In this document: piece by piece, positions 41,951 through 50,614 of the stretch
Layout of the letters: each line of letters begins with the position of its first letter
Position numbering within the stretch: position 1 is the first letter of the stretch
Assembly: GCA_963789165.1 (NCBI GenBank)
Contig: CAWBJP010000002.1
Location: 1-64,000, forward strand
Length of the DNA stretch: 64,000 nucleotides
Reading direction: 5' to 3'
Origin: CAWBJP01 sp963789165
GTDB taxonomy: Bacteria > Actinomycetota > Acidimicrobiia > IMCC26256 > BP-133
The notes under the pieces: model-generated
Database searches by the model: none
Seen by the model: the letters and a program-made list of their open reading frames with translations, nothing else
Told to the model about the DNA's origin: nothing
Position numbers and translations under genes: made by a program

Positions 41951-43111
41951 GTGGTGACCCGGGCCTACTTGGACCACGCCTCCTCCACGCCGCTGCGCCC
42001 GGCCGCGGCCGAGGCCATGGCGCCCTGGCTGAGCGCGCCCGGCGACCCGGGCCGGGTCCACGCCGAGGGGCGGGCGGCCCGGGTCGCCCTGGAGGAGGCC
42101 CGGGAGCAGGTGGCGGCGTTCTTCGGGGCCCGCCCCCGGGAGGTGCTCTTCACCTCGGGGGGGACCGAGGCGGTGAACACCGCCGTGTTCGGAGCGACTG
42201 CTGGTGGCGATGCTTCGGGGACACCCCGGGCCCCGGGTGGGACGGCGCACGTGGTGGCGAGCGCCGTCGAGCACTCCGCTGTGCTCGAGGCGGCCCAGCG
42301 GGCGGCCACCGTGACCCTGGTGGGAGTCGACGGCTTCGGCCGGGTCGACCCGGAGGTGGTGGCCGCCGCCATCCGGCCCGATACCGCCCTTGTCTGCGTG
42401 CAGGCTGCCAACCACGAGGTCGGCACGCTCCAGCCCGTGGCCGAAGTGGTCGAGGTGTGCCGGTCAAGGGGTGTGCGCCTCCACGTGGACGCCTGCGCCG
42501 CCGCCGGTCACGTCCCCCTCGACTTCGCCGCCCTCGGTGCCGACCTCGTCTCGGTCAGCGCCCACAAGCTGGGTGGGCCCCGGGGGATGGGGGCGCTGCT
42601 GGTGCGCCGGGGCCTGCGGCTGGCGCCGCTTCTGGTGGGCGGTGCTCAGGAGCGGGCCCGGCGGGCCGGGCTGGAGAACGTGGCCGCCGCCGTCGGCTTC
42701 GCCGCCGCCTGCGCCGAGCTGGGCGCCGGCGGGCGCCTGGAGGCGGAAGCGAAGCTGGCCCGGGAGCTGACCGACCGGATACTCGACGAGGCGCCCGCCC
42801 GGCTGGTGGGAGTGAGCGTGTTCGGCGACCCGGTGGGCCGGCTGCCGTACCTGGTGTGCCTGGGCGTCGACGGCGTGGAGGCCGAACCCGTCCTGCTCGC
42901 CCTCGACCAGCAGGGGGTGGCGGTGCACTCCGGGTCGTCGTGTTCGTCGGAGACGTTCGAGCCGTCGCCCGTCCTCCGGGCCATGGGGGTCGACGCCGAC
43001 CATTCCCTGCGGGTCAGCGTGGGCTGGTCCTCCACCGCCGGGGACGTCGACGCCTTCCTGGCCGCGCTGCCGGACGTGGTGGCGCGCCTGCGCGCCCTCC
43101 GTACCGGCTGA
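41951..43111 (+). CDS. cysteine desulfurase (NifS/IscS class)
   Basis: A 386-residue PLP enzyme that takes sulfur from cysteine for Fe-S cluster or thio-cofactor synthesis. It shows YLDHASSTPLRP near the start, FTSGGTEAVNTAVF, the PLP lysine in SVSAHKLGGPRGMG (about residue 205) and the sulfur-accepting Cys in HSGSSCSS (about residue 323). An extra ASGTPRAPGG segment (about residues 88-97) comes from an inserted DNA repeat and lies in a surface loop between conserved blocks. GTG 41951 follows the SufR-like gene by 33 bp, suggesting co-regulation. Confidence 0.88.
   Translation: MVTRAYLDHASSTPLRPAAAEAMAPWLSAPGDPGRVHAEGRAARVALEEAREQVAAFFGARPREVLFTSGGTEAVNTAVFGATAGGDASGTPRAPGGTAHVVASAVEHSAVLEAAQRAATVTLVGVDGFGRVDPEVVAAAIRPDTALVCVQAANHEVGTLQPVAEVVEVCRSRGVRLHVDACAAAGHVPLDFAALGADLVSVSAHKLGGPRGMGALLVRRGLRLAPLLVGGAQERARRAGLENVAAAVGFAAACAELGAGGRLEAEAKLARELTDRILDEAPARLVGVSVFGDPVGRLPYLVCLGVDGVEAEPVLLALDQQGVAVHSGSSCSSETFEPSPVLRAMGVDADHSLRVSVGWSSTAGDVDAFLAALPDVVARLRALRTG
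42214..42237 (+). repeat. GC-rich palindromic repeat in the desulfurase gene
   Basis: TTCGGGGACACCCCGGGCCC followed by CGGG. It is read in frame as SGTPRAPG. The best matching copy is at 43820-43844, almost identical over 24 bp. Confidence 0.85.
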
Positions 43112-43123
43112 ACCCGGCGCCGG

Positions 43124-44323
43124 TCAGCAGACGGACAGCCGGGCCCCCGCGAGGTCGAGGGTGCCGCTGGCCGCGGCGGCGAAGTCGGCCCGGCAGGCGT
43201 CCACCGCGGCCACCACGTGCTCGGTCGCCGCTTCGGGCAGCCGGCGCTGACGCCCGGCGAAGCGGACCCAGGCACAGAGCACGTCGGGGATGAGTCCGAG
43301 GTCGGCGTCGTCCACGCCGACCCGGGCGGGGAAGTGGTGCAGCAGGCACATGCTGGCCAGCGTGGGGCTCCAGCGCAGCGGCTCACCGTCGCCGTGGTCG
43401 GCCCGGAAGGAGACCAGGCTGTGGCAGATGCCGACGACGGCAGGCTCGGCCAGGAGCCCGTCCGCCTCCGGTGAGGACAGGAACTCGGCCACCAGGCGGT
43501 CCCGGCTGTCCAGCTCGAGTTCGCCGGTCCCGGTCCGGTCGGGAAGGGGCAGGGCTTCCAGGCGGGCGGCGATGAGGGCCCGCAGCTCGACCAGACGCGT
43601 GCCGGCGCGGTTGTCGTCCTCGGCCATCTCGGTGGCCAGGAGAGCGTCCTCCAGGCGGGCGGCGGCCGCGGCCAGGGTGATGGGTTCCAGGGTGATGCCG
43701 TTGACCTCGGCGTCCCGCCAGCGGGCCAGGGTCGTGGCCAGGCCCGAGGCGAGATAGGCGTCCTTGGCCATGCCGGACAGGTTGTGGTCCACCAGCACGC
43801 AGACGGTGTGTTCCGTGTCTTCGGGGACACCCCGGGCCCCGGGGTCTTCGGCCGGGTCGGGATAGGCGAAGCCGACGATGACGATTTCCTGATCGCCGTA
43901 GACGTCGCGGCCGACCCACGCTTCAGTGGGGCGGGACTGGCCGACCTCGGCCGCCCAGGCCGGGGCGGCGACTCCGCTCCGCTCCAGGCTGGCCGCCGCG
44001 GTGCGGGCCTTGGTGGCCAGGCGGATGGGCACCACACCGGCCAGCGCCCACAAGGTGGCCGCTGCCTCCGGGGTGCCGTCGGCGCGGGCGTGGCGGACGA
44101 GCGCCTCGCCGAAGCCGTCGTCCATCTCGGTCGGGTCGCCGGAGGTGTTGTCCGACTGCCAGATCGACAGCAGGGCGCTGGCCCACACCTCGGCCGCCAG
44201 CGGGTTGCCGGCGTGCATGAGGTGGTTGCGGGCCGAACGCAGGACACCTTCGAACAAGCGACCGATCACGGCCTCCCGTTCCTGGTCCTGGATTCCCCGG
44301 CCCTTTCGGGTTCGCATCACCAC
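43124..44323 (-). CDS. uncharacterised 399-residue protein
   Basis: I do not recognise this family. The protein is soluble, Ala/Glu/Asp-rich and mostly helical. Notable segments are RLFEGVLRSARNHLMHAGNPLAAEV near the N-terminus, QEIVIVGFAYPDP and TVCVLVDHNLSGMAKDAYL in the middle, and VGICHSLVSFRADHG and MCLLHHFPARVGVDDADL in the C-terminal third. The centre carries DPGARGVPEDTE, encoded antisense to a copy of the palindromic repeat (43820-43844). It converges on the cysteine desulfurase gene. The frame is long and its codon use is uniform, so it is a real gene of unknown role. Confidence 0.75.
   Translation of the reverse strand: MVMRTRKGRGIQDQEREAVIGRLFEGVLRSARNHLMHAGNPLAAEVWASALLSIWQSDNTSGDPTEMDDGFGEALVRHARADGTPEAAATLWALAGVVPIRLATKARTAAASLERSGVAAPAWAAEVGQSRPTEAWVGRDVYGDQEIVIVGFAYPDPAEDPGARGVPEDTEHTVCVLVDHNLSGMAKDAYLASGLATTLARWRDAEVNGITLEPITLAAAAARLEDALLATEMAEDDNRAGTRLVELRALIAARLEALPLPDRTGTGELELDSRDRLVAEFLSSPEADGLLAEPAVVGICHSLVSFRADHGDGEPLRWSPTLASMCLLHHFPARVGVDDADLGLIPDVLCAWVRFAGRQRRLPEAATEHVVAAVDACRADFAAAASGTLDLAGARLSVC
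43820..43844 (+). repeat. GC-rich palindromic repeat in the uncharacterised gene
   Basis: TTCGGGGACACCCCGGGCCC plus CGGGG, antisense to the gene yet without breaking its frame (read as PGARGVPE on the minus strand). Confidence 0.85.
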
Positions 44324-44433
44324 AGTGCAGCCACCTCCAGCCGGTCCGCCCGGACGTCATTGCCCTGCGGACGATACGGAAGGTGGTGCCCGAGGTGGTG
44401 GACCCTCAACCGGCCCGGCGATCGAGTTGGCCG

Positions 44434-46722
44434 CTATGCGCCGTTCTGCTGTTGCGCCCGCAGGAGATTGAGGGCGGACCCGGCTTTGAACCACTCGATG
44501 TGCTCGGGCGACATGGTGTGGGTGGTCTCGATCTCCTCGCTGGTGCCGTCGGCGTGGTGGAGGACCACGGTCACGTTGCGCCCGGGGGCGAGATCGGCGA
44601 GGCCGGTGATGTCGACGGTGTCGTCGGCGGCCACCTTGTCGTAGTCGGCCGGGTCGGCGAACGTGAGGGCGAGGACGCCCTGCTTCTTCAGGTTGGCTTC
44701 GTGGATGCGGGCGAAGGAGCGGACGATGACGGCCCGGCCGCCCAGGAAGCGGGGCTCCATGGCGGCGTGCTCCCGGGAAGAGCCCTCCCCGTAGTTCTCG
44801 TCGCCCACCGCCACCCAGTCGATGCCGGCTTCCTTGTAGGCCCTGCACAGCTCGGGCAGAGGCCGCTTGGCGCCGTCCCGGGCGTCGACCCCTACCCCCG
44901 ACTCACCCGGGGTGAAGGCGTTGTTGGCGCCGATGAAGAGGTTGCCGGAGATGTTGTCCAGGTGGCCTCGGTACTTGAGCCATGGCCCGGCGGGGGAGAT
45001 GTGGTCGGTGGTGCACTTCCCGGCCGCCTTGAGGGCGACCCGCAGCCCGGTGAGGTCGTTGCCGTCCCAGGCGGGGAAAGGCTCGAGCAGCTGGAGCCGG
45101 TCCGAGTCGGGCCGGACGACGATCTCGATCTGGGACGGGTCCTCGGCCGGCGGGCTGAAGCCCGAGACGCCGGCGTCGAAGCCCTCGGCCGGCAGCTCGT
45201 CGGCCACCGGCGGTTCCAGGCGCACCTCGGATCCGTTGCTGCGCAACGGGTCGTGGACGAAGTCGAAGTCAATCCGCCCGGCCAGGGCCATGGCCACCAC
45301 CGTTTCCGGCGACGCGATGAAGGCCAGCGTCTCGGCGCTGCCGTCGTTGCGCCGGGGAAAGTTGCGGTTGTACGAGGTGATGATCGAGTTGCGTTCCCCG
45401 GCGGCCTTGTCCTCCCGCTTCCACTGCCCGATGCAGGGTCCGCAGGCGTTGGCCAGCACGGTGGCACCGATCGCCTCCAGGTCGCCCAGCAGGCCGTCGC
45501 GCTCGATGGTGGCCCGCACCTGCTCGGAGCCGGGTGTGATGAGCAGCGGGGTCTGCACCCGCAGTCCGGCGGCCGAGGCCTGCCGGGCCACATTGGCGGC
45601 CCGTCCGATGTCCTCGTAGGAGGAGTTGGTGCAGCTGCCGACGAGGGCGTAGGTCGGCTCGCCCGGGTAACCCTCCTTCTCGACGGCCTCGGCCATGGCC
45701 GAGATGGGCCGGGCCAGGTCGGGGGTGTGGGGGCCGACCACGTGCGGCTCGAGAGTGTCGAGGTCGACCTCGATGACCCGGTCGAAGAAGCGGTCCGGGT
45801 CGGCGTCCACCTCGGGGTCGGGACGGAGGTATTCGGCGTAGCGGTCGGCCAGGTCGGCCAGGTCCTCCCGGCGGGTGGCCTTGAGGTAGCGGGCCGAGGC
45901 GGCGTCGTAGGGGAAGAGGGAGGTGGTGGCACCGATCTCGGCGCCCATGTTCGTGATGGTGGCCTTGCCCGTGGCCGAGATCGCCTCGGCGCCGGGGCCG
46001 AAGTACTCCACGATGGCGCCGGTGCCGCCCTTGACGGTGAGGATGCCGGCCACTTTGAGGATCACGTCCTTGGATGCGGTCCACCCCGAGAGGGCGCCGG
46101 TGAGGCGCACGCCGATGAGTCGGGGCAGGCGCATGTTGAACGGCCAGCCGGCCATCACGTCGACGGCGTCGGCGCCGCCCACCCCGATGGCCACCATGGC
46201 GAGGCCGCCGGCGTTGGGGGTGTGGCTGTCGGTGCCGATCATCATCCCGCCGGGGAAGGCGTAGTTCTCCAGGACGACCTGGTGGATGATGCCCGACCCC
46301 GGACGCCAGAACCCGATGCCGTACTTGCGGGACACGCTGCGGAGGAACTCGTAGACCTCTTCGTTGGTGTGGATGGCGTCGCTGAGATCCTGCTCCGCCC
46401 CCACCCGGGCCTGGATGAGGTGATCGCAGTGGACGGTGGTGGGCGTCGCCACCGTGGGCAGGTCGGCCAGGGCGAACTGGAGGAGGGCCATCTGGGCCGT
46501 GGCGTCCTGCATGGCCACCCGGTCGGGCCGGAAGTCGCCGTAGTCCGCCCCCCGCTCGAGGCCGATGGTGGCGGCGTCGTCGGCGTGGGCGAAGAGGATC
46601 TTCTCGGCCAGCGTCAGCGGCCGCCCCAGGCGCTCCCGGGCCGTGGCGCACGCCTCGGGAAAGCGCTTGTACGCCGCCTCCACCAGCTCGATGGGGGTAT
46701 TTGGTCCAACCGTCTCAGCCAT
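44434..46722 (-). CDS. acn: aconitate hydratase, mitochondrial type
   Basis: A 762-residue 4Fe-4S enzyme of the citric acid cycle converting citrate to isocitrate. Length and domain order match the mitochondrial-type aconitase, not the roughly 900-residue AcnA. Cluster ligands are Cys in VGSCTNSSYED (about residue 358) and the pair in NACGPCIGQW (about residues 421-424). Other active-site segments are GTDSHTPNAGG, TSYNRNFPRRNDG and GEGSSREHAAMEPRFLGGRA. The start is ATG 46722. An Fe-S enzyme next to Fe-S assembly genes is suggestive, but it has its own 110-200 bp spacers. Confidence 0.95.
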   Translation of the reverse strand: MAETVGPNTPIELVEAAYKRFPEACATARERLGRPLTLAEKILFAHADDAATIGLERGADYGDFRPDRVAMQDATAQMALLQFALADLPTVATPTTVHCDHLIQARVGAEQDLSDAIHTNEEVYEFLRSVSRKYGIGFWRPGSGIIHQVVLENYAFPGGMMIGTDSHTPNAGGLAMVAIGVGGADAVDVMAGWPFNMRLPRLIGVRLTGALSGWTASKDVILKVAGILTVKGGTGAIVEYFGPGAEAISATGKATITNMGAEIGATTSLFPYDAASARYLKATRREDLADLADRYAEYLRPDPEVDADPDRFFDRVIEVDLDTLEPHVVGPHTPDLARPISAMAEAVEKEGYPGEPTYALVGSCTNSSYEDIGRAANVARQASAAGLRVQTPLLITPGSEQVRATIERDGLLGDLEAIGATVLANACGPCIGQWKREDKAAGERNSIITSYNRNFPRRNDGSAETLAFIASPETVVAMALAGRIDFDFVHDPLRSNGSEVRLEPPVADELPAEGFDAGVSGFSPPAEDPSQIEIVVRPDSDRLQLLEPFPAWDGNDLTGLRVALKAAGKCTTDHISPAGPWLKYRGHLDNISGNLFIGANNAFTPGESGVGVDARDGAKRPLPELCRAYKEAGIDWVAVGDENYGEGSSREHAAMEPRFLGGRAVIVRSFARIHEANLKKQGVLALTFADPADYDKVAADDTVDITGLADLAPGRNVTVVLHHADGTSEEIETTHTMSPEHIEWFKAGSALNLLRAQQQNGA

Positions 46723-46861
46723 GGCGCCCCTCCGTGTCCCACATACCCATCGAACCTACCGGAAGCACTGAAATTCAGTCGCACCCCGCCCCGCCCGCCA
46801 CCAGACTCGGCCCCGCCCCGCCGCCCCGCCGCCCCGTCGGCCACCGAGCGGGAGCGAATCC

Positions 46862-46901
46862 GGGCACGCCGATTGTGGAGTTCCCCCCAATCGGCATGCC
46901 C
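46862..46901. other. long hairpin upstream of the DUF559 gene
   Basis: GGGCA-C-GCCGATTG (46862-46875) and CAATCGGC-A-TGCCC (46888-46901) form a 13-bp stem with one mismatch and a 12-nt loop. It lies 23 bp before the next start codon in the spacer between divergent genes, so operator or RNA-hairpin roles are possible. Confidence 0.55.
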
Positions 46902-46923
46902 AGAACGGGAGAGACGACCGGGG

Positions 46924-47841
46924 ATGCCCGAAAATGACCGGCTGATGGGGATCGCCGCCGCCCAGCACGCCGTCTTCACCACCAGCCAGGCCCTTCAATG
47001 CGGCCTCTCCTACCTGACCATCCGCCAGTGGGAGAGGACGGGCCGCGTCGTCCTCCGACACCCCCGGGTCTGGCTCATTGCCGGCTCACCCGCAACGTGG
47101 CTGCAGTCCCTGGCCGCGGCCATCCTGGCCGGCGGCCCCAGAGCCGCCGTCTCCCACCGCTCGGCCGCGCGCCTCTGGGGAGTGCTGGACGACGAAACCG
47201 TCGAGATCAGCATCCCGAGGAGCCGCTCGTGCCGCCTCGACGGTGTCGTGGTCCACCGCTCTCGCGACCTGGTCGACGATCACATCAGCCGCTGGGAGGG
47301 CTTCCCCCTCACCAAGCCGGCGCGGACGATCGTCGATCTCGGGGCCGTCCTGCCACCGGAGAAGGTGGAGGACGTGCTCGACCGGGCGCTCACCCGAAAG
47401 CGGACCACCATCGCCGGTGTTGAATGGATGCTGACCGAGCTGGCGGGCCGAGGCCGGCCGGGCACTGCGGCGGTGGCGAAGATCCTCGACGAGCGGGCGC
47501 TGGGGAAGGAGCCGGCCGACGGGCTCCTCGAGCCGCGTATGGCTCGCCTGCTCCGCACCGCCGGGTTACCGCCCGCCGCTTTCCAGCACCCAGTCCACAC
47601 GCCGGAGGGCCGCTTCCTCGCCCGGGTGGACTTCGCCTACCCGGAACTGCTGCTGGCCGTCGAGGTCGACGGGTTCGAGAGTCACGGGTCGCCCAGCGCC
47701 ATGGGCAAGGACTTCGTGCGCCAGAACGGGTTGGTGCCCTACCGCTGGCGGGTGCTGAGGTTCACCTGGGCCCAGGTTGTCCACCAGCCCGAGTACGTGG
47801 CCGCCACCATCGGACGGGTCCTGGCGGCACTGGCGGCCTGA
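46924..47841 (+). CDS. AbiEi-like N-terminus with DUF559 nuclease-like domain
   Basis: A 305-residue protein seen often in actinobacteria. The N-terminus is an AbiEi-type winged helix (GIAAAQHAVFTTSQALQCGL, LTIRQWERTGRVV), as in antitoxins of type IV abortive-infection systems. The middle reads PAVSHRSAARLWGV-like sequence with LPLTKPARTIVDLG-type landmarks. The C-terminal 100 residues are DUF559/Vsr-like (ARVDFAYPELLLAVEVDGFESH, DFVRQNGLVPYRWRVLRFTW), a PD-(D/E)xK-like fold. No AbiEii toxin is adjacent. ATG 46924 has a weak ribosome site. Function unproven; it may be a defence or stress regulator. Confidence 0.75.
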   Translation: MPENDRLMGIAAAQHAVFTTSQALQCGLSYLTIRQWERTGRVVLRHPRVWLIAGSPATWLQSLAAAILAGGPRAAVSHRSAARLWGVLDDETVEISIPRSRSCRLDGVVVHRSRDLVDDHISRWEGFPLTKPARTIVDLGAVLPPEKVEDVLDRALTRKRTTIAGVEWMLTELAGRGRPGTAAVAKILDERALGKEPADGLLEPRMARLLRTAGLPPAAFQHPVHTPEGRFLARVDFAYPELLLAVEVDGFESHGSPSAMGKDFVRQNGLVPYRWRVLRFTWAQVVHQPEYVAATIGRVLAALAA

Positions 47842-47853
47842 GCTTCTTCGGAT

Positions 47854-47897
47854 CTGGTGACATCCAGTGGCCGATATGGGCCAATCGGTGTCACCAG
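47854..47897. other. hairpin after the DUF559 gene, with an adjacent coding remnant
   Basis: CTGGTGACA (47854-47862) and TGTCACCAG (47889-47897) form a perfect 9-bp stem around an inner GGCC...GGCC pair. There is no T-run. The 254-bp spacer to the cupin gene also holds a short coding-like piece near 47995-48079 (AERIRQEAAAVEEQL, then a stop), perhaps a decayed gene. Confidence 0.5.
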
Positions 47898-48095
47898 AAC
47901 CGTCGGAGGGCTGAAGATGGCGGGCTCGGCCGCCGATCAGAGGGGCGTGCTCTGGGCCGAGGCCCGCTGAGCGCGGGGCGATCCTCTCCCCCGCCGAGCG
48001 CATCCGCCAGGAGGCCGCCGCCGTGGAAGAGCAGCTCCCTGACGCCAGCTACACGGGGGGTTCCCCGCCCCCGGCCTGACCACCGTGATCGGGAG

Positions 48096-48521
48096 TCAGA
48101 CGGGGCGGTGCCGGGTGCCCCGGCCGTAGGTGAGGGCGAGGAGGTCGCAGGGGCCGGCCAGGACCTGGCGGTGCCAGACCCCCGGGGGGACCACGCAGGC
48201 GGTGCCGGGTCGCAGCTGGACGACGCGGTCCCCGCCTTCCTGCTCCAGGACGACGTCCATGGCGCCCGACGTGAGGAACAGGATCTCGGCGCCTTCGGGA
48301 TGCATCTCCCAGGTCGGCGGGTCGTCAGTCATGTGGAAGGCGGCCATCAGCCATCCGCCGCCGGCCACCCGGGCGGCGTCGGGCGAGCTCGGGTCGCCGG
48401 ACATGAGCTCGGTCCACAGCTTGGCCGCGTCCTCGATGACCACCGCCTCGCCTCCGTCCCCGATGTGGACGTGCGAGGTGGAGAGCTTGAAGCCCGTGTG
48501 GTGGGGGTGGAACGTGGTCAT
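48096..48521 (-). CDS. cupin-domain protein
   Basis: A 141-residue single-domain cupin. The beta-barrel motifs are visible: TWEMHPEGAEILFLTSGAMDV (first motif, His and Glu ligands) and GTACVVPPGVWHRQVLAG (second motif, His). A HPHHTGFKLSTSHVHIG leader precedes the barrel. A metal-dependent enzyme or small-molecule-binding role is likely, but no substrate can be given. ATG 48521 is used. It follows the cyclophilin gene by 19 bp in the same direction. Confidence 0.8.
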   Translation of the reverse strand: MTTFHPHHTGFKLSTSHVHIGDGGEAVVIEDAAKLWTELMSGDPSSPDAARVAGGGWLMAAFHMTDDPPTWEMHPEGAEILFLTSGAMDVVLEQEGGDRVVQLRPGTACVVPPGVWHRQVLAGPCDLLALTYGRGTRHRPV

Positions 48522-48540
48522 CGGAAAGGCCGGTTCCGGG

Positions 48541-49020
48541 CTACGACCGGGGCCGCTCCTCGATGGCCACGGTGCGCATGATGTCGCCCCGCTGGACGGC
48601 GAGGACGGCGTCCATGCCCTCGATGACGTAGCCGAAGAGGTTGTAGCTGGGGGAGAGCTTGTGGCGGCAGTCGTCGATGCAGATGAAGAACTGGCTGCCG
48701 TTGGTGTCCGGCCCGGCGTTGGCCATGGCCACCGCTCCCAGCGTGTACTCGCCCTTGACCGGCTCGTCGGCGAACCGGTAGCCGGGCCCGCCCCGCCCGG
48801 TGCCTTCGGGGCAGCCGCCCTGGATGACGAACTCGGGGACGTGGCGGTGGAACTTGAGGCCGTCGTAGAAGCCGTCCCGGGCCAGGGAGACGAAGTTGTT
48901 GACCGTGTTGGGGGCGAGGGCCGGGTCCAGATCCAGCACGATCACGCCCCCCTTGTCGGTGGTGATCGTCGCCCGGTAGATGGCCTCGGGGTCGATGGTC
49001 ATGGCGGGGGGCTCGGCCAT
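48541..49020 (-). CDS. peptidyl-prolyl cis-trans isomerase (cyclophilin)
   Basis: A 159-residue cytoplasmic cyclophilin that speeds proline isomerisation in folding proteins. Active-site stretches: FYDGLKFHRHVPEFVIQGG (catalytic Arg is replaced by the H-R-H context, with Arg retained one position away), NTNGSQFFI-like sequence reading DTNGSQFFICID, and NLFGYVIEGMDAV. The N-terminus ATITTDKGGVIVLDLDP has no signal peptide. ATG 49020 begins MAEPPAMTID. It lies 45 bp downstream of the TusA-MetE fusion gene and may belong to that transcript. Confidence 0.88.
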   Translation of the reverse strand: MAEPPAMTIDPEAIYRATITTDKGGVIVLDLDPALAPNTVNNFVSLARDGFYDGLKFHRHVPEFVIQGGCPEGTGRGGPGYRFADEPVKGEYTLGAVAMANAGPDTNGSQFFICIDDCRHKLSPSYNLFGYVIEGMDAVLAVQRGDIMRTVAIEERPRS

Positions 49021-49065
49021 CTGGGGCCTCCTTCGTCGTCGGGTCGGTGGAGCAGACGGGCGAGG

Positions 49066-50562
49066 CTAACCGAGGTTCGGGTGGCGGTCGCGCAGAACAT
49101 CCCGGGCCCGGACGAGGGCCGTCAGCTTGGCTTCGGCCAGGTCGGGGCCGACGATGGGATTGTCGGCGAAGGTGGCGAAGCCGCAGTCCGGGTTGAGGAG
49201 CACCCGTTCGGCCCCGAACAGACCGATGGCCTGCTCGGCCCGGGCCACGATCTCCTCGGATGTCTCCACCCGCTGCTCCTTCTGGTTCAGCACCCCCACC
49301 CCCAGGCGGCGGTCGTCGGGCAGGCCGGCCAGCACCTCGAGCTCACCGGCCCGGGGTGTGCACAGCTCGAGGGTCAGGGTCCCCACCGGTACCGTGCTCA
49401 GCAGCCCCAGCAGGGGCCGGTAGTCGCCGGAGAGGGCGACCTTCTCGTCCGGCGTCCAGTTCCCCCGGCACACGTGCAGGGCCAGGCGCTCGGCCGGCAA
49501 CCCGCCGAACAGCTGGCCCAGCAGATCGGAGGCGAAGGCCAGCTCCTCGCCCGTGCCCCGCCGCTCGCCCAGGGCGCCGCACATGAACGTGCGCCCGCCC
49601 TCTCCCGGTGTGCCCCACGCCACCTCGGTCAGCACCGGCTCGTCGAACTGGACCAGGTCCACGCCGGCCGCGAGGAGGAAGTGGAGCTCTTCGCGCAGGA
49701 CCCGGACCACGTCGACGGCCAGATCCTCCCGGCTGTCGTAGGCCCGGTCGGAGATGCACTCCATCCACATCGTGCGGGTCAGGAGATAGGGGCCGGGCAG
49801 GGCCACCTTCAGCGGGCGGTCGGTGAGGGTGGCCACGAAGTCGGCTTCGTGGACGGTGAGGGACCGGCCCCGGCCCAGGGGCCCGAACACGGCCGGGTGA
49901 CGGATGTCCCCGGCCGGCACGTCGAGGGCGGCCAGCTCCCGTTCGAACTCCAGCGGGTCGTCGACGTAGGGCAGCAGGTCGGTGATGGGGATGAGCTGGC
50001 AGTTCTCCAGCAGGCCGCCGACGAAGCTGGAGTAGTTGTCCCGGCGCTGCTCCCCGTCGGTGACCACGTCCACCCCGGCCCGCCGCTGGGCGTCGACGGC
50101 CAGGCGGACGGCGTCGTCGGCGCACTCGGCGAACTCGGCGTCGGACATGCGGCCCTCCAGGTGGTCGTGGAGGGCGCGCAGGAGCCACTTGGGTCGCGGC
50201 CAGCTCCCCACCCCCATCACCGACAGGGGAGCGAGGGCCGGCGCCGGCGCCGGAGCCGGCAGGACGTCGGGGATCGTGGGGACGAGGACCGGTTGGGTGA
50301 TCGGCGCCTGGCGGCGCTCCCCCTTGCGTCGCGGCTCGGCAAAGGCCCCTTTGCTGACCAGGAAGCTGAGCCGGCGGCCGTCCTTGACGAAGTTGACGAG
50401 CTGGTTGCCGGTCAGGCGGCACCAGGAGGGCAGGTCCTCCTCCACGGAGGACTCCGTGGAGATGATCTCGAGCAACTGGCCCGCCTCCAGCGGGTCGATG
50501 TGCCTGCGGATCAGCAGCAGGAGCCCGCTGCCGCAGTCGAGATCACCCCCGTCGAAGCTCAC
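49066..50562 (-). CDS. TusA-like domain fused to core MetE methionine synthase
   Basis: A 498-residue fusion. Residues about 1-75 are a TusA-like sulfur-carrier domain (DGGDLDCGSGLLLL, EDLPSWCRLTGNQLV) with the carrier Cys in DLDCG. After a Pro/Ala linker, residues about 110-498 are the catalytic domain of cobalamin-independent methionine synthase: VGSWPRP, VVTDGEQRRDN, the zinc ligands HVC (LALHVCRGNW, about residue 362), LELCTPRAGELEVL and Cys in LNPDCGF (about residue 460). The N-terminal half of full-length MetE is absent, as in folate-independent core MetE enzymes. GTG 50562 is preferred; TTG 50613 would add residues encoded by a palindromic repeat. DsrE-like and TusA-like genes are directly upstream. 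Confidence 0.82.
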   Translation of the reverse strand: MSFDGGDLDCGSGLLLLIRRHIDPLEAGQLLEIISTESSVEEDLPSWCRLTGNQLVNFVKDGRRLSFLVSKGAFAEPRRKGERRQAPITQPVLVPTIPDVLPAPAPAPALAPLSVMGVGSWPRPKWLLRALHDHLEGRMSDAEFAECADDAVRLAVDAQRRAGVDVVTDGEQRRDNYSSFVGGLLENCQLIPITDLLPYVDDPLEFERELAALDVPAGDIRHPAVFGPLGRGRSLTVHEADFVATLTDRPLKVALPGPYLLTRTMWMECISDRAYDSREDLAVDVVRVLREELHFLLAAGVDLVQFDEPVLTEVAWGTPGEGGRTFMCGALGERRGTGEELAFASDLLGQLFGGLPAERLALHVCRGNWTPDEKVALSGDYRPLLGLLSTVPVGTLTLELCTPRAGELEVLAGLPDDRRLGVGVLNQKEQRVETSEEIVARAEQAIGLFGAERVLLNPDCGFATFADNPIVGPDLAEAKLTALVRARDVLRDRHPNLG

Positions 50563-50583
50563 CGCTGCCGGGTACGGATGGGT

Positions 50584-50606
50584 CCCCGGGGTTCGGGGTG
50601 TCCCCG
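50584..50606 (-). repeat. GC-rich palindromic repeat before the TusA-MetE gene
   Basis: On the minus strand it reads CGGGGACACCCCGAACCCCG followed by GGG. It lies between the DsrE-like stop and GTG 50562, or within the first codons if TTG 50613 is used (read as NTGTPRTPG). Confidence 0.85.
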
Positions 50607-50614
50607 TATTCAAC

